A DNA stretch of 64,000 bases from Paenibacillus sp. HGH0039 (GTDB lineage Bacteria; Bacillota; Bacilli; Paenibacillales; NBRC-103111): positions 673,609 through 737,608 of the forward strand of contig NZ_KE150412.1 in assembly GCF_000411255.1 (NCBI RefSeq). Direction: 5' to 3'. Positions 51,524 through 60,617 of this stretch are shown here, in pieces. Positions within the stretch are counted from its first letter, which is position 1, and the number at the start of each line of letters is the position of its first letter. The notes under the pieces are model-generated. The model did no database searches. It had not been told where the DNA came from and saw only the letters and a program-made list of their open reading frames with translations. The position numbers and the translations under genes are program-made.

Positions 51524-51716
51524 GGCAAGGCCTCCTTTCCTTTCGCTTCCATTATTCTTACACGCGGCTGCCCTTTTTAATATGACTCAACAGGGCTATT
51601 CTCGTTAACATTGTGTGAATAGTTTATTTTGTCCGGAACAAATAAGTTTTACGGCGGTTAATTTGTTGCGCGCCGGAAACATTAAACGGGAAGAAACAGA
51701 CAAAGGAGACCTGCAC

Positions 51717-52064
51717 ATGTTTATGGTATACGGAATCGCCCTGCTTCTGGCGGGACTTCTGACGATCAACAGTATCTTCTCGTACCAAAGCAAACACATT
51801 GATCCTTCGCTCTGGCAAACCTTGTGGTTTCAGTGCAAAATGATCCCGCTGGTGTTTGCGGCCAACGTCATGATCGGATACGGCGTGAAGTTCTGCTACA
51901 AGACGACGGGCAATCTGACCTTGTCCCTAGGCATATCCAAAGGCATCGAGATTTTTATCTGCGTGCTGATGGGTTACATCTTCCTGAAGGAAATTCCGAA
52001 CTGGAAAACCTGGGTCGGCCTCGGTATCGTGGTCGGCGGCTTTGTGATCACCAAGCTGAAATAG
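51717..52064 (+). CDS. Small four-helix membrane protein, EamA/SMR-like
   Basis: 115 residues with four predicted membrane helices and conserved-looking ends (LTLSLGISKGIEIFICVLMG, then LKEIPNWKTWVGLGIVVGGF). This is the half-size EamA/SMR-type layout, likely a dimeric small-molecule carrier or flippase component. AAAGGAG lies nine bases before the ATG; the longer open frame upstream to 51615 has no ribosome site and is rejected. It is divergent from the nos-type operon. Confidence 0.75.
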   Translation: MFMVYGIALLLAGLLTINSIFSYQSKHIDPSLWQTLWFQCKMIPLVFAANVMIGYGVKFCYKTTGNLTLSLGISKGIEIFICVLMGYIFLKEIPNWKTWVGLGIVVGGFVITKLK

Positions 52065-52236
52065 CGGTGCCGAGGCCGATGAAGCAGCAGAGAGAATGTC
52101 CGCACGAATCGGACAGAAGCGGGCGGATTTGAGCTTATCCTCACCTGTTCTGCGCACAGCTGCCGCAGATGCTCCCGGGCTGCTCTCCGCCCCGTCAGCT
52201 CATTTGTGACTCAGCGGTCATACACCCGGGCGCGCT

Positions 52237-52271
52237 AAAAAGCTCCGACCCCTGAAGGGGCCGGAGCTCTA
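52237..52271 (-). terminator. Terminator after the GH31 gene
   Basis: Minus strand stem AGAGCTCCGGCCCC/GGGGTCGGAGCTTT with a short loop and a T run. Confidence 0.8.
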
Positions 52272-52304
52272 GCGCCGGAAGCGGTCTGACCGTGCGCTGA
52301 ACGA

Positions 52305-54740
52305 TCAGGCGCGGATGTGCACAACTTGCTGCGGGGTGTCCGCCGTCCGGATCAGGATCTCTCCGGCAGCTTCGTCGTAAGCCCAGCCGCTTGCGGCCCG
52401 GTCTCCGCCGATCATGCCGGCTTCCAGACGCCGGAGGCCTTCCACCGCCGCAGGGGCGAATCCCGCGTGCTTGATGCGGATCAGGAAGCTGCGGTCTGCG
52501 TTTGGCAGCCCGCTGTGCTCGTAAGCCCAAGCCAGCTTCATGCCTCCGTCCGCCGCTTCCGTGGACATGCGGATCACATTGTACGCTCCCTGCTCGTACC
52601 CGTAAGTGATCCCGTCGTCTTCGTACACGGTTCCCTCGGAACTGCCGCCGGAAACATAAATGTTCCACGTCAGAGACGATGCCGCTTCCTCGTCCGCATG
52701 CTGTTTAAGCGGCTCTTCCGCAAGGATAGCTCCCGCTTTGATATACATCGGCATAATGTGGAGCGGCGCGTGGGCGAGGATATGCTTCGGTCCCGCATGC
52801 TTCTCCCCGCTCCAGTAGTCGATCCACTCGCCTTCCGGGATATACACGGCGCGGTGCTCCGTATCGGGACGGTAGACCGGGGCGACGAGAACGCTGCTGC
52901 CGAGCAGGAACTGGTCGCTGAGGTTCGTCACCTGCGGATCGCGCGGATATTCCAGCACAAGCGGCCGCAGAATCGGCATCCCGGTCCGGGATGCTTCGTG
53001 GAACAGCGTGTACAATACCGGCATCCAGCGGTAGCGCAGCTCGATGTAGGTGCGGCAGATCGCTTCGGTCTCTTCGCCGAACGACCACGGTTCCTGGCGG
53101 ACGGAGTCGATCACGCTGTGGTTGCGGCAGAAAGGAAACAGCGCCCCCATTTGCGTCCAGCGGGCAAGCAGTTGTCCCGTGGAGTGATGTGCGAAGCCGC
53201 CGATATCGGGACCTGTGAACGGAATTCCGGACAACCCCAGGTTCAGCACCATCGGAATCGCCATCGCCATATGCTCCCAGAAGCTGCGGTTGTCGCCCGT
53301 CCATACGGCGGCATAACGCTGTATTCCGCTGTAGCCTGCACGTGTCAGAACGAACGGCCGCTCACCGCCGAGCTGCTCCCGGAGGCTTTCGAAAGTCGCT
53401 TTGGACATCATCATGCCGTACAAGTTATGCAGCTCTTCGTGCGTCTTACTGTCCCCGTTATTGCCGTGGATGACATCGAGATCCATCGTTTTGGATTCGT
53501 TGAACACAGCCGGCTCGTTCATATCGTTCCAGATTCCCGTGATGCCGAGGTCCACGTAGAACTTGTGCTTCTCCCCCCACCATTTGCCCACGGCATCTTC
53601 CGTGAAATCGGGGAACGCGCTTTTACCGGGCCATACGTCTCCGATAAACAGCTCGCCTTCCAGCTTTTTGCAGAAATAGCCGTTCTCGATCCCTTCCCGG
53701 TAAATCGGGTATTTAGGATCTTTTTTGACGCCGGGATCGACAATCGGCACAATGCGCATGCCGAGCTTTTTCAGCTCCGCCATCATTCCTTCCGGGTCCG
53801 GGAAACGGTCCTTGTCGAACGTAAAGACGCGGTACTGATCCATGTAATGGATATCGAGATGAATAACGTCGCACGGAATGTTTCTCTCGCGGAACGTGCG
53901 TGCCAGCTCCAGCACTTCCTGCTGGTTCATATAGCTGTAACGGGACTGATGGTAGCCAAGGGACCATTTCGGCGGCATAGAGATGCGGCCCGTCAGCTTT
54001 GTGTAACGGCCGACGACGTCTTTGGGCTGCGGACCGAAAATGAAGTACAGATCATATTCCCCGGTCGTGCATTGAATCGTAAAAAGATCGGGATGCGTGC
54101 GCATATCGAAATCAGTGCGGCCGGGATTATCCAAAAACAGCCCGTACGTTCCGGTTCGATGCATGTGAATGAGCAGGGGGATCGATTCGTACAGCGCTTC
54201 GATTTCCGGCACATGCGGCGCGAACACGTCGGAGTTCCACATCGCATAACGCTCTCCCCGCTTGTCCAGGAAGCTCGTTTTCTCCCCGAGGCCGTAAAAA
54301 TGAGAGTCCGTCCCCATCACATAGGAGCCGCTCAGCGAACCGCGTGTCGTCCACGAAAGCGTGGGCTGCTTCATCAGAAGCTCGCCTTCCGGCGTTTGAA
54401 CCGTCAAAGCGAACGTTTCTTTCTCGACGATCAGGCGCAGCGCGGAAGTGCGGAATTCGAACGCTTCCGGGCTTTCCGTCCGGTCGGCTTTAACCGGTTG
54501 AAACGATTCCGCCAGTACAGCGACGGTCGCGGACTTGAATTCCGGCTTATTCCCGTGGAACAGTTTGATCCGGAACAGCCCGCTTTCCAAAAAAGTCAGC
54601 AGCAAATTGGCGTGCTGGCCGTGAATAAGATAAGAGTCGTCCGCCTCCGTTACGTGTGTAGCGCGTCCGGGTGCTTTAGGGGCCACTTCCAGCACCGTAT
54701 CGATGGATTTGTCGGGATGAATGGTTTCGCTCGTTTGCAT
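52305..54740 (-). CDS. GH31 alpha-glucosidase
   Basis: 811-residue cytoplasmic GH31 enzyme. An N-terminal beta-sandwich (SHFYGLGEKTSFLDKRGERY) precedes the catalytic barrel, with the nucleophile Asp406 in GIWNDMNEP and the acid/base Asp483 in WTGDN. The substrate-binding GPDIGGFAHHST follows, and C-terminal beta domains complete the protein. It hydrolyses alpha-glucosides, probably maltose or isomaltose type; no signal peptide. It starts three bases after the LacI-type gene and is co-transcribed with it. Confidence 0.94.
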   Translation of the reverse strand: MQTSETIHPDKSIDTVLEVAPKAPGRATHVTEADDSYLIHGQHANLLLTFLESGLFRIKLFHGNKPEFKSATVAVLAESFQPVKADRTESPEAFEFRTSALRLIVEKETFALTVQTPEGELLMKQPTLSWTTRGSLSGSYVMGTDSHFYGLGEKTSFLDKRGERYAMWNSDVFAPHVPEIEALYESIPLLIHMHRTGTYGLFLDNPGRTDFDMRTHPDLFTIQCTTGEYDLYFIFGPQPKDVVGRYTKLTGRISMPPKWSLGYHQSRYSYMNQQEVLELARTFRERNIPCDVIHLDIHYMDQYRVFTFDKDRFPDPEGMMAELKKLGMRIVPIVDPGVKKDPKYPIYREGIENGYFCKKLEGELFIGDVWPGKSAFPDFTEDAVGKWWGEKHKFYVDLGITGIWNDMNEPAVFNESKTMDLDVIHGNNGDSKTHEELHNLYGMMMSKATFESLREQLGGERPFVLTRAGYSGIQRYAAVWTGDNRSFWEHMAMAIPMVLNLGLSGIPFTGPDIGGFAHHSTGQLLARWTQMGALFPFCRNHSVIDSVRQEPWSFGEETEAICRTYIELRYRWMPVLYTLFHEASRTGMPILRPLVLEYPRDPQVTNLSDQFLLGSSVLVAPVYRPDTEHRAVYIPEGEWIDYWSGEKHAGPKHILAHAPLHIMPMYIKAGAILAEEPLKQHADEEAASSLTWNIYVSGGSSEGTVYEDDGITYGYEQGAYNVIRMSTEAADGGMKLAWAYEHSGLPNADRSFLIRIKHAGFAPAAVEGLRRLEAGMIGGDRAASGWAYDEAAGEILIRTADTPQQVVHIRA

Positions 54741-54743
54741 GGC

Positions 54744-55787
54744 CTATTCCTCTTTCTGAATGGAGTTGGGTTGGAGACGCCGGGCGGTGCTCTGGCGGCG
54801 TTTAAGTTCAACGGGCAGCGTAACCGAATGTTCGGCCGGGACGCTTCCGCGGATCATACTGAGAATGCGGCGTATCGCCGTCTTCCCCTTGGTGCCGATA
54901 TCCTGCCGGATCGTGGTCAGGGAGGGTGTCAGAAAGCCCGCGTAGTCGATATCGTCGTACCCCATGACGGAGAGATCGTCGGGAATGCGTACGTCGAGCT
55001 CCTGCAGCCCTTTCATCAGCCCGATTGCCGCCACATCGGAAAAAGCGAATACGGCGGTGACCTTCGGGCTGAGCATGTAAACCTGCTGGGCGCTGTGATA
55101 GCCGCCGAGCAGAGAGACCGGCGTCTCGACGAGCAAAGCGCGGTCCGCTTCGATGCCGCTCTCCTCCAGCGCCCGGGTATAGCCGAGCCAGCGTTCTTCA
55201 TAGACGCCCGAAGTGACGATGTCGCCCGCGATGACGGCAATCCGCTCATGCCCGAGCGAAAGCAGGTGCTTTGTCCCGAGGTAACCGCCCATCCGGTCGT
55301 TCATATTGACGACCTGAAGGTTCTCCCCTCCGGCGAGGTAGCAGTCCAGATACACGCAAGGAACGTCGAGCTGGGCGATGCGTCCCAGCAGCGGGGAATC
55401 GCCGGTTATCCCGATAGCGATAATGCCGTCGAGCTGCCGCTCCTGCACAAACGTGAGCGGGTCCTCTTCCGTCACGCCCGAAACGATAACATGCAGGCGC
55501 TCTTCCCTCGCTTCCGCTTCGACGGCCATGACGAGCTGCCAGTAGAACGGGTTGTCTTCGAGCCGTCCCCTCTCGCCGGTCGGGACCAGAATCCCGATGA
55601 GCTGGGAGCGTCTTTCTTTCAGAAAACGGGCCGCCGTGCTGGGCGCATAATCGTGCCGGTCGATGACCTGGAGCACTCTCTTGGCGGTTTCACCGGAGAC
55701 TCTTCCGGTGCCGTTCATCACGTTGGACACGGTCGCGATGGACACGCCTGCCTCCGCCGCTATATCTTTAATCGTTATTTTGTTCAT
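54744..55787 (-). CDS. LacI-family transcriptional regulator
   Basis: 347 residues. The N-terminal LacI HTH is KITIKDIAAEAGVSIATVSN with the hinge helix APSTAARFLKERRSQLIGIL. The periplasmic-binding-protein-like sensor includes GIIAIGITGDSPLL, AVFAFSDVAAIGLMKGLQEL and DDLSVMGYDDIDYA. It should repress its own operon with the GH31 gene until a glucoside inducer binds. Two candidate operators lie upstream. Confidence 0.93.
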   Translation of the reverse strand: MNKITIKDIAAEAGVSIATVSNVMNGTGRVSGETAKRVLQVIDRHDYAPSTAARFLKERRSQLIGILVPTGERGRLEDNPFYWQLVMAVEAEAREERLHVIVSGVTEEDPLTFVQERQLDGIIAIGITGDSPLLGRIAQLDVPCVYLDCYLAGGENLQVVNMNDRMGGYLGTKHLLSLGHERIAVIAGDIVTSGVYEERWLGYTRALEESGIEADRALLVETPVSLLGGYHSAQQVYMLSPKVTAVFAFSDVAAIGLMKGLQELDVRIPDDLSVMGYDDIDYAGFLTPSLTTIRQDIGTKGKTAIRRILSMIRGSVPAEHSVTLPVELKRRQSTARRLQPNSIQKEE

Positions 55788-55820
55788 CGTTCCCCCAAAT
55801 CGGCCGATTTGTCAGAAATT

Positions 55821-55836
55821 GATTAATCGTTTTACA
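55821..55836. promoter_or_regulatory. LacI operator candidate, downstream copy
   Basis: GATTAATCGTTTTACA shares GATTAA and CGTTT with the copy at 55911-55926, but its right half is degenerate. It lies about 35 bp before the regulator start, in the leader. Confidence 0.35.
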
Positions 55837-55879
55837 TCTAAAAGAAAAGTGTAACTTTCTTTGTAGTTCTTACGAAATG

Positions 55880-55909
55880 ATTGTACTCCGGAATGTTTTG
55901 ATAGATCAA
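55880..55909 (-). promoter_or_regulatory. Promoter of the LacI-GH31 operon
   Basis: Minus strand TTGATC (55904-55909) and TACAAT (55880-55885) are 18 bp apart. Confidence 0.55.
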
Positions 55910-55910
55910 T

Positions 55911-55926
55911 GATTAAACGTTTCATC
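55911..55926. promoter_or_regulatory. LacI operator candidate, upstream copy
   Basis: GATTAAACGTTTCATC is a 16-bp palindrome with one mismatched pair and the AACGTT centre common in LacI-family sites. It abuts the -35 box. Its centre is 90 bp from that of the second copy, so looping is possible. It could also act as a cre-like site. Confidence 0.5.
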
Positions 55927-55963
55927 GTTTTTAAGCATCCGCTTTAAGGTGCCCTTTTTCCGC

Positions 55964-55997
55964 AAAAAAAGACAGCCGCATCTTCCGCAGCCGTCCT
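55964..55997 (-). terminator. Terminator of the phosphodiesterase-MOSC transcript
   Basis: Minus strand stem GGACGGCTGC/GCGGCTGTC with two G-U pairs and seven T. Confidence 0.75.
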
Positions 55998-56052
55998 TAT
56001 TTTCCTATCCACTTGTCATACTCCCTGCCGTTCATTCACAGTCTCGGCCCGG

Positions 56053-56556
56053 CTATTCCCGGGAATCGAAAAAAATGTGCCTCGCTTCGGTTTTTTCCCC
56101 GTCCGTCTCGATCAACCCGAACGAAAACCGGGGCTGCCAGCGCTTATCCCAAGGCGAGCCGGGGTTAAAAAGAAGCAGGCCGTCGATCCGTTCCGAATAT
56201 GGAATATGCGAATGACCGAACACGATCACATCCGGATTGTCGTCTTGAAAAGTGAACAGGGCGCGCTGCTCCGTCGATCTTCCCCGGCCGCGGTCCCCGT
56301 GGACGAGCCCGATGGTGAGCCCGCCGGCTTCGATCAGCTTGCTGTATCCGAATCGGTTTACAATGTCCGGACCGTCATTGTTCCCTGCGACGGATTCCAC
56401 GGGCGCGATCTTCTCCACCCACCCGATAATTTCCGGGCTGGTCCAGTCACCGGCGTGCAGAATGAGGTCGACCCCCTCCAGACCCTTCAGAACGGCATCG
56501 GGCAGCTTACCTGCCTTCGGCCTCATGTGCGTATCGGACAATACTCCTATTTTCAT
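56053..56556 (-). CDS. YfcE/MJ0936-type metallophosphodiesterase
   Basis: A 167-residue calcineurin-like phosphoesterase. The motifs run in order: Asp/His of MKIGVLSDTHM, LHAGDWTSPEI, GNNDGPDI, LVHGDRGRG and FGHSHIPY. These are the two-metal site ligands. Cytoplasmic, with unknown physiological phosphodiester substrate. AAAGGAG lies nine bases before the ATG at 56556; a TTG six codons upstream overlaps that site. It is 33 bp behind a MOSC gene. Confidence 0.9.
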   Translation of the reverse strand: MKIGVLSDTHMRPKAGKLPDAVLKGLEGVDLILHAGDWTSPEIIGWVEKIAPVESVAGNNDGPDIVNRFGYSKLIEAGGLTIGLVHGDRGRGRSTEQRALFTFQDDNPDVIVFGHSHIPYSERIDGLLLFNPGSPWDKRWQPRFSFGLIETDGEKTEARHIFFDSRE

Positions 56557-56589
56557 GCGCAAAACTCCTTTCAAACGGCAAGTATCAGC

Positions 56590-57150
56590 TTACAATTCGT
56601 CCGGAAAAAGAATCCTTACCTCGTCCCCCGCGGAAACGATGCCGGGCCTCTCGACCGAAGCCACGATTCCTCTGCGGTTCCAGGCGGCTTTGACGAACTT
56701 GCCCGCAAGCTTGGGATTCCCCATCTGCTCGGCGATCACCTTACCCGGATGGACGCACGGTTCGTTATCTCCTTCGCAGACGAGTCCCGCTCCGCTCGGA
56801 AACAACATTCTCGTTCCCCGCGGCAGTGCGGTCAGACGCTCCAGCCCCTTGAGCGCCATGTTCGCTCCCAGCCACTCGGGCGCGACGCGTTCAATGCCGA
56901 GAGCGGCCGCAATCTCTTCGCATTCCTCCTCGGACACGATGCTGATTTGCCGCCGGTTCATGATCTCGGTTCCCCGCGGATACATCGGCTGGCGGACGTC
57001 GGCCTTGCTTGTCACTCCGAAATGCCGGTCTCCGACCAATCCCCCGAACTGCAGCTCGGCCCAATCGAGATGGCGCGTAATAAACGTCCCGGACTTGTCC
57101 GCAATAAGAAGGCCGGTCATAACGGCCTGTTGTTCGTTTCCTTTTTTCAT
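56590..57150 (-). CDS. MOSC-domain protein
   Basis: 186 residues forming a single MOSC domain: GLVGDRHFG, the Arg/Asn stretch MNRRQISIVSEEECEEIA, EWLGANMALKGLERLTALPR, and the conserved Cys in EGDNEPCVHPG. MOSC proteins bind molybdenum cofactor or carry sulfur and often reduce N-hydroxylated compounds. No partner redox domain is fused or adjacent. GGAG lies ten bases upstream of the ATG. Confidence 0.88.
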   Translation of the reverse strand: MKKGNEQQAVMTGLLIADKSGTFITRHLDWAELQFGGLVGDRHFGVTSKADVRQPMYPRGTEIMNRRQISIVSEEECEEIAAALGIERVAPEWLGANMALKGLERLTALPRGTRMLFPSGAGLVCEGDNEPCVHPGKVIAEQMGNPKLAGKFVKAAWNRRGIVASVERPGIVSAGDEVRILFPDEL

Positions 57151-57340
57151 GGCAGCTCACTCCAGGTTCGGTTAGGAGAACTTAAACTTCATCTTAAATG
57201 ATGCGGTTCTCTGAAAATATGCAGTCATTATACCACAAGGATGATCCTGCCAGAAACTCGGGGCTTACCGCCCCCGGCTGTCTGTTTTCTTTCCCTTCAG
57301 CATAGACCGCGCCAAGGCTTGACCGCCATGCCCGGTGTTG

Positions 57341-57369
57341 TTGCCATTGTTTGCCGGATATGATATATT
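57341..57369 (+). promoter_or_regulatory. SigA promoter of helD
   Basis: TTGCCA (57341-57346) and TATATT (57364-57369) are 17 bp apart, about 40 bp before the start. Confidence 0.6.
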
Positions 57370-57411
57370 ATTTCTTCATGCTCAAAATCTGATCTTAGGG
57401 GGTAACTGATC

Positions 57412-59604
57412 TTGGATAAGAATCAAAGTGCCTATCAAGAAGAACAAAACCGGCTGGACGCCATCCTCGCGGACGTCAACCGTAGACTGGAGGAGCTGCA
57501 GGCCGTTCCCGTATACCGGGGACAAGATTTCACGGAACAGGCACTTGAAGCCTTACGCGAAAGCAGCCGTCAGTCTCTTGCTCTGGCTTCGGACGAACCT
57601 TACTTCGGCAGGCTCGACTTTCAGCCTGAAAACGCTGCCGGCAAGTCCGCTTTATACATCGGCAAGTTCGGCGTCGACGACGAGAACGGCGGAGAACCTC
57701 ATGTCATTGACTGGCGGGCTCCGGTAGCCAGCATGTTCTATTCCTACACGGGCGGAGACGAGAAAGCGGCGTACGAATCGCCCGACGGTCTTGTCGAAGG
57801 TCTGGTGTATTTAAAAAGAAACCTGGTCATCCGCAAGCAGATTCTCCAGCGGGTCGTGGACACCTACGATCGGGAAAGCGACCTTCTGTCCGGAGCGGGC
57901 GGAGACGAGTTTTTGCTGTATCGCCTCGGCGAGAACAAAGACAACAAGCTGCGCGATATCGTCTCCACCATTCAGGCGGAGCAGGACAAGATTATCCGTT
58001 CGGCCAAGAACGCAGCCCTTATTATTCAGGGCGTCGCCGGAAGCGGCAAGACGACCGTCGCTCTCCACCGTCTCGCTTTTCTGCTCTATCAATACCGCGA
58101 CCAGGTTAAAGCGGAAAATATGATGATTTTCGCACCGAACTCCATGTTTCTCGATTACATATCCGGGGTGCTCCCGGAGCTCGGCGTCGGACATATCCGG
58201 CAGAGCACGTTTGCGGATTGGGCCATAGAGCTGACCGGACTTTCCTTCGCGCTGGAGAATCCCGCCGACGAAAGTGCCGTCTGGTTTGCCCTCGGTTCCA
58301 AGCGTCCGCCGCTGAACGACGACGTTTCCGGCCGCTGGAAAGGCTCCGTCGCCTTCAGGAGCTTCCTGGAAAGCTGCTTTTACGGCTACGCGCGGACCTG
58401 TCTGCCGCAGGAACCTTTTCACCCTTGGGACGGGAAAACGCTCCCAGCCCAAACGATCGGCGTCTGGTACAACGAAGAATACAAACATCTCCCTCCCGCC
58501 AAGCGCAGAGAGCGGGTCGTCGCCCGGATCAAACGCTGGATAACGATGGAACTGGACAAAGTCTGGGACGCCAAGCAGAAAAAAGAACGGAAAACCAAAT
58601 CGACCCAGCGGCTGAAAGCCTACCTGAAAGGCTGGCCGGAGCTCGATGCGCTGTCGTTCTATAAAGCCGTGTTCGATCCCAAAGCCGGGGCCGTCTGGAT
58701 GACGGAAGAACTTCGCGGCCGGATTCCCGAAGCCGTGGCGAAGGATACGCTGGCCTCCTTCCGCCGCAAGAAGGTACGCCACGAGGATCTCCCGGCGCTC
58801 GTCTTTATCCATGCCTCCCTGCACGGCATCGAAGGCTCGGAGCGGTTCGACCACGTGGTCATCGACGAAGCGCAGGACGCTTCCCCGTTCCAGATTGCCG
58901 TGCTCGACCAGTACACCCGGCAGCATTCCTTCACGATTCTCGGCGATCTGTCCCAGGGGATTCACGCCTACCGGGGAACGCGGGACTGGGCCGAGCTCAC
59001 ATCGCTCTTCGGGGAAGGCGAAACCGCTTATTTCGAACTGGAGCGGAGCTACCGCTCCACGATGGAAATTATCCGTTTCGCGAACCACGTCCTCTCCACC
59101 GGAGTCGGAGCCGGTCTCCTGGCCATTCCCGTATTCCGGTCCGGCGAACGGGTCAAGGTGCTCCGGGTAGAGAAGGAGCGGGAAATCGCCTTCCTCCGCG
59201 AAGCGGTTGAGCGGCTTCTCCGCCGGAACTACGATACGGTAGCGGTGATTACGCGCACCGAGGAAGACGCCGTGCGGCTTCACGCGCAGCTTGGAGAGCT
59301 GGGCCTTGCGGCGAGCAGAATCACCGCGGACCAGAAGCAGTACGCCGGCGGGATCTCGGTCGTGCCCGTCTACCTGACGAAAGGGCTCGAGTTCGACGCC
59401 GCCATCCTGACGGATGCGGACCCCGTCCATTACGGCGCCGACGCTCAGGACGCCAAGCTCCTCTATGTGGGCTGTACCCGCGCCCTGCACGATTTGTGGG
59501 TGCTCTACGACGGCGAGCCTTCCCCGCTCGTGAGCGTCGACGATCCCGAGATTGTAACGCGGGATCTTCGCGGGGAAGACAGCGCGGATCGGCGGACGGA
59601 ATAA
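57412..59604 (+). CDS. helD: HelD RNA polymerase recycling ATPase
   Basis: 730-residue UvrD-like superfamily 1 protein of the HelD family, which releases stalled RNA polymerase from DNA with ATP. An N-terminal antiparallel coiled coil (about 1-70: EEQNRLDAILADVNRRLEEL) inserts in the polymerase secondary channel. Walker A is GVAGSGKTT near 208, Walker B FDHVVIDEAQDASPFQ, motif IV ELERSYRSTMEII and a C-terminal SF1 motif LTKGLEFDAAIL. The start is TTG with AGGGGG upstream; 730 residues is near the Bacillus form. Monocistronic. Confidence 0.93.
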   Translation: MDKNQSAYQEEQNRLDAILADVNRRLEELQAVPVYRGQDFTEQALEALRESSRQSLALASDEPYFGRLDFQPENAAGKSALYIGKFGVDDENGGEPHVIDWRAPVASMFYSYTGGDEKAAYESPDGLVEGLVYLKRNLVIRKQILQRVVDTYDRESDLLSGAGGDEFLLYRLGENKDNKLRDIVSTIQAEQDKIIRSAKNAALIIQGVAGSGKTTVALHRLAFLLYQYRDQVKAENMMIFAPNSMFLDYISGVLPELGVGHIRQSTFADWAIELTGLSFALENPADESAVWFALGSKRPPLNDDVSGRWKGSVAFRSFLESCFYGYARTCLPQEPFHPWDGKTLPAQTIGVWYNEEYKHLPPAKRRERVVARIKRWITMELDKVWDAKQKKERKTKSTQRLKAYLKGWPELDALSFYKAVFDPKAGAVWMTEELRGRIPEAVAKDTLASFRRKKVRHEDLPALVFIHASLHGIEGSERFDHVVIDEAQDASPFQIAVLDQYTRQHSFTILGDLSQGIHAYRGTRDWAELTSLFGEGETAYFELERSYRSTMEIIRFANHVLSTGVGAGLLAIPVFRSGERVKVLRVEKEREIAFLREAVERLLRRNYDTVAVITRTEEDAVRLHAQLGELGLAASRITADQKQYAGGISVVPVYLTKGLEFDAAILTDADPVHYGADAQDAKLLYVGCTRALHDLWVLYDGEPSPLVSVDDPEIVTRDLRGEDSADRRTE

Positions 59605-59624
59605 CGCATCCACGCATGCGCGCA

Positions 59625-59672
59625 CAAAAAAAGGCTGTCTAACGGTCCCGCGGACCTGTAGACAGCCTTTTG
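59625..59672. terminator. Bidirectional terminator between helD and the DegV gene
   Basis: Stem AAAAGGCTGTCT/AGACAGCCTTTT with an 18-base loop that can form a short inner stem; A and T runs on both sides. Confidence 0.82.
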
Positions 59673-59753
59673 TATGTCCATGCCTGTATGTGTGCACCGG
59701 TCAGCCGGCGGAAACAACTCTCACCAGCAGCCGGGAGCGGCTGTTATCAGCTG

Positions 59754-60602
59754 TCAGCAGCTGATAAGGATGCCGCCCTCTCCCGCGTAGGTGCCGATAA
59801 CCGGCCCCATCTCGGTGATCACGACCTGACCGAACGGGAACAGCCGGAGCAGCTGATCTCTCACGTCCCGGGCGCGGTCCTCGCAGTTGCTGTGCGCAAT
59901 GCCGAGGATGCACCGCTCCAGATCGTGCCGAGTTTCGCTCACTTTCTCGCTTACCCGTTCGATCAGACGCTTGATCGCATTCTGGGTCCCGCGTACTTTC
60001 TCGAAAGGCTCCAGGGTGCCTTCTTCGCTCGCTTTCATGATCTGCTTGATGTTCAGTACGGAAGCCACCGCACCGCGGACGCGGTCGAGGCGGCCTCCTT
60101 TTATAACATTTTCAAGTGTGTCCAGGAAAAAATACGTATGATGGCTTTTGATTTCTTCCTTCATCCGGGCCACCAGTTCTTCGAACGGCAAGCCTTCTTT
60201 CGCGAGCTTGGCCGCTTTTACGGCAAGAAGACCTTGTCCCAGAGAAGCCGTGCGGGAGTCGAGCACTTCAATCCGGCCTGTATAGCCGTCCTCCATAAGT
60301 TGTTCTCTCGCCATGAGGGCATGATGATAGGTACTGCTGAGATTAGACGAAACAGAGACTACCAGAATGTCACTTTGTGAAGCCTTGCGGTACTCTTCCA
60401 TAAAAGTATGCGGGGCGGGACTCGCCGTCTGAGGAAGCTTGGGCTCCTGCCTCATCAGCTCATAGAATAAGGTTCTGCTCATGTCTGAAGTCATTTCCTT
60501 GTCGCCGAAACGGACGAGCAGGGGTACGACTGTGATGTCTAATTCCCGGGCCAGCTCCTGAGGCAAATCGGAAGTTCCATCCGTAATAATCTTGATCGTC
60601 AA
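59754..60602 (-). CDS. DegV-family fatty-acid-binding protein (FakB-like) 2
   Basis: 282 residues. DegV/FakB proteins hold a fatty acid for phosphorylation by FakA. Motifs are KIITDGTSDLPQELARELDI, QTASPAPHTFMEEY, VSVSSNLSSTYHHALMARE and EVLDSRTASLGQGLL. KGGRLDRV lies in the C-terminal half. The start is TTG with GAGGG upstream. It lies 15 bp behind a paralogue of exactly the same length, so the pair probably differs in fatty-acid preference. Confidence 0.9.
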   Translation of the reverse strand: MTIKIITDGTSDLPQELARELDITVVPLLVRFGDKEMTSDMSRTLFYELMRQEPKLPQTASPAPHTFMEEYRKASQSDILVVSVSSNLSSTYHHALMAREQLMEDGYTGRIEVLDSRTASLGQGLLAVKAAKLAKEGLPFEELVARMKEEIKSHHTYFFLDTLENVIKGGRLDRVRGAVASVLNIKQIMKASEEGTLEPFEKVRGTQNAIKRLIERVSEKVSETRHDLERCILGIAHSNCEDRARDVRDQLLRLFPFGQVVITEMGPVIGTYAGEGGILISC

Positions 60603-60617
60603 GAAGTACCCTCATTT

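Noticed and set aside
51600-51625. TGTGA near the nos-type operon considered as an FNR box
   Set aside because: Only one half-site is present; the TCACA partner at the required spacing is missing.
52317-55826. 1169-codon plus-strand frame opposite the GH31 and LacI genes
   Set aside because: Spans two clear genes in antisense and contains no recognisable domain; a codon-bias artefact.
57811-59697. 628-codon minus-strand frame opposite helD
   Set aside because: Antisense shadow of a complete HelD gene and crosses its terminator.
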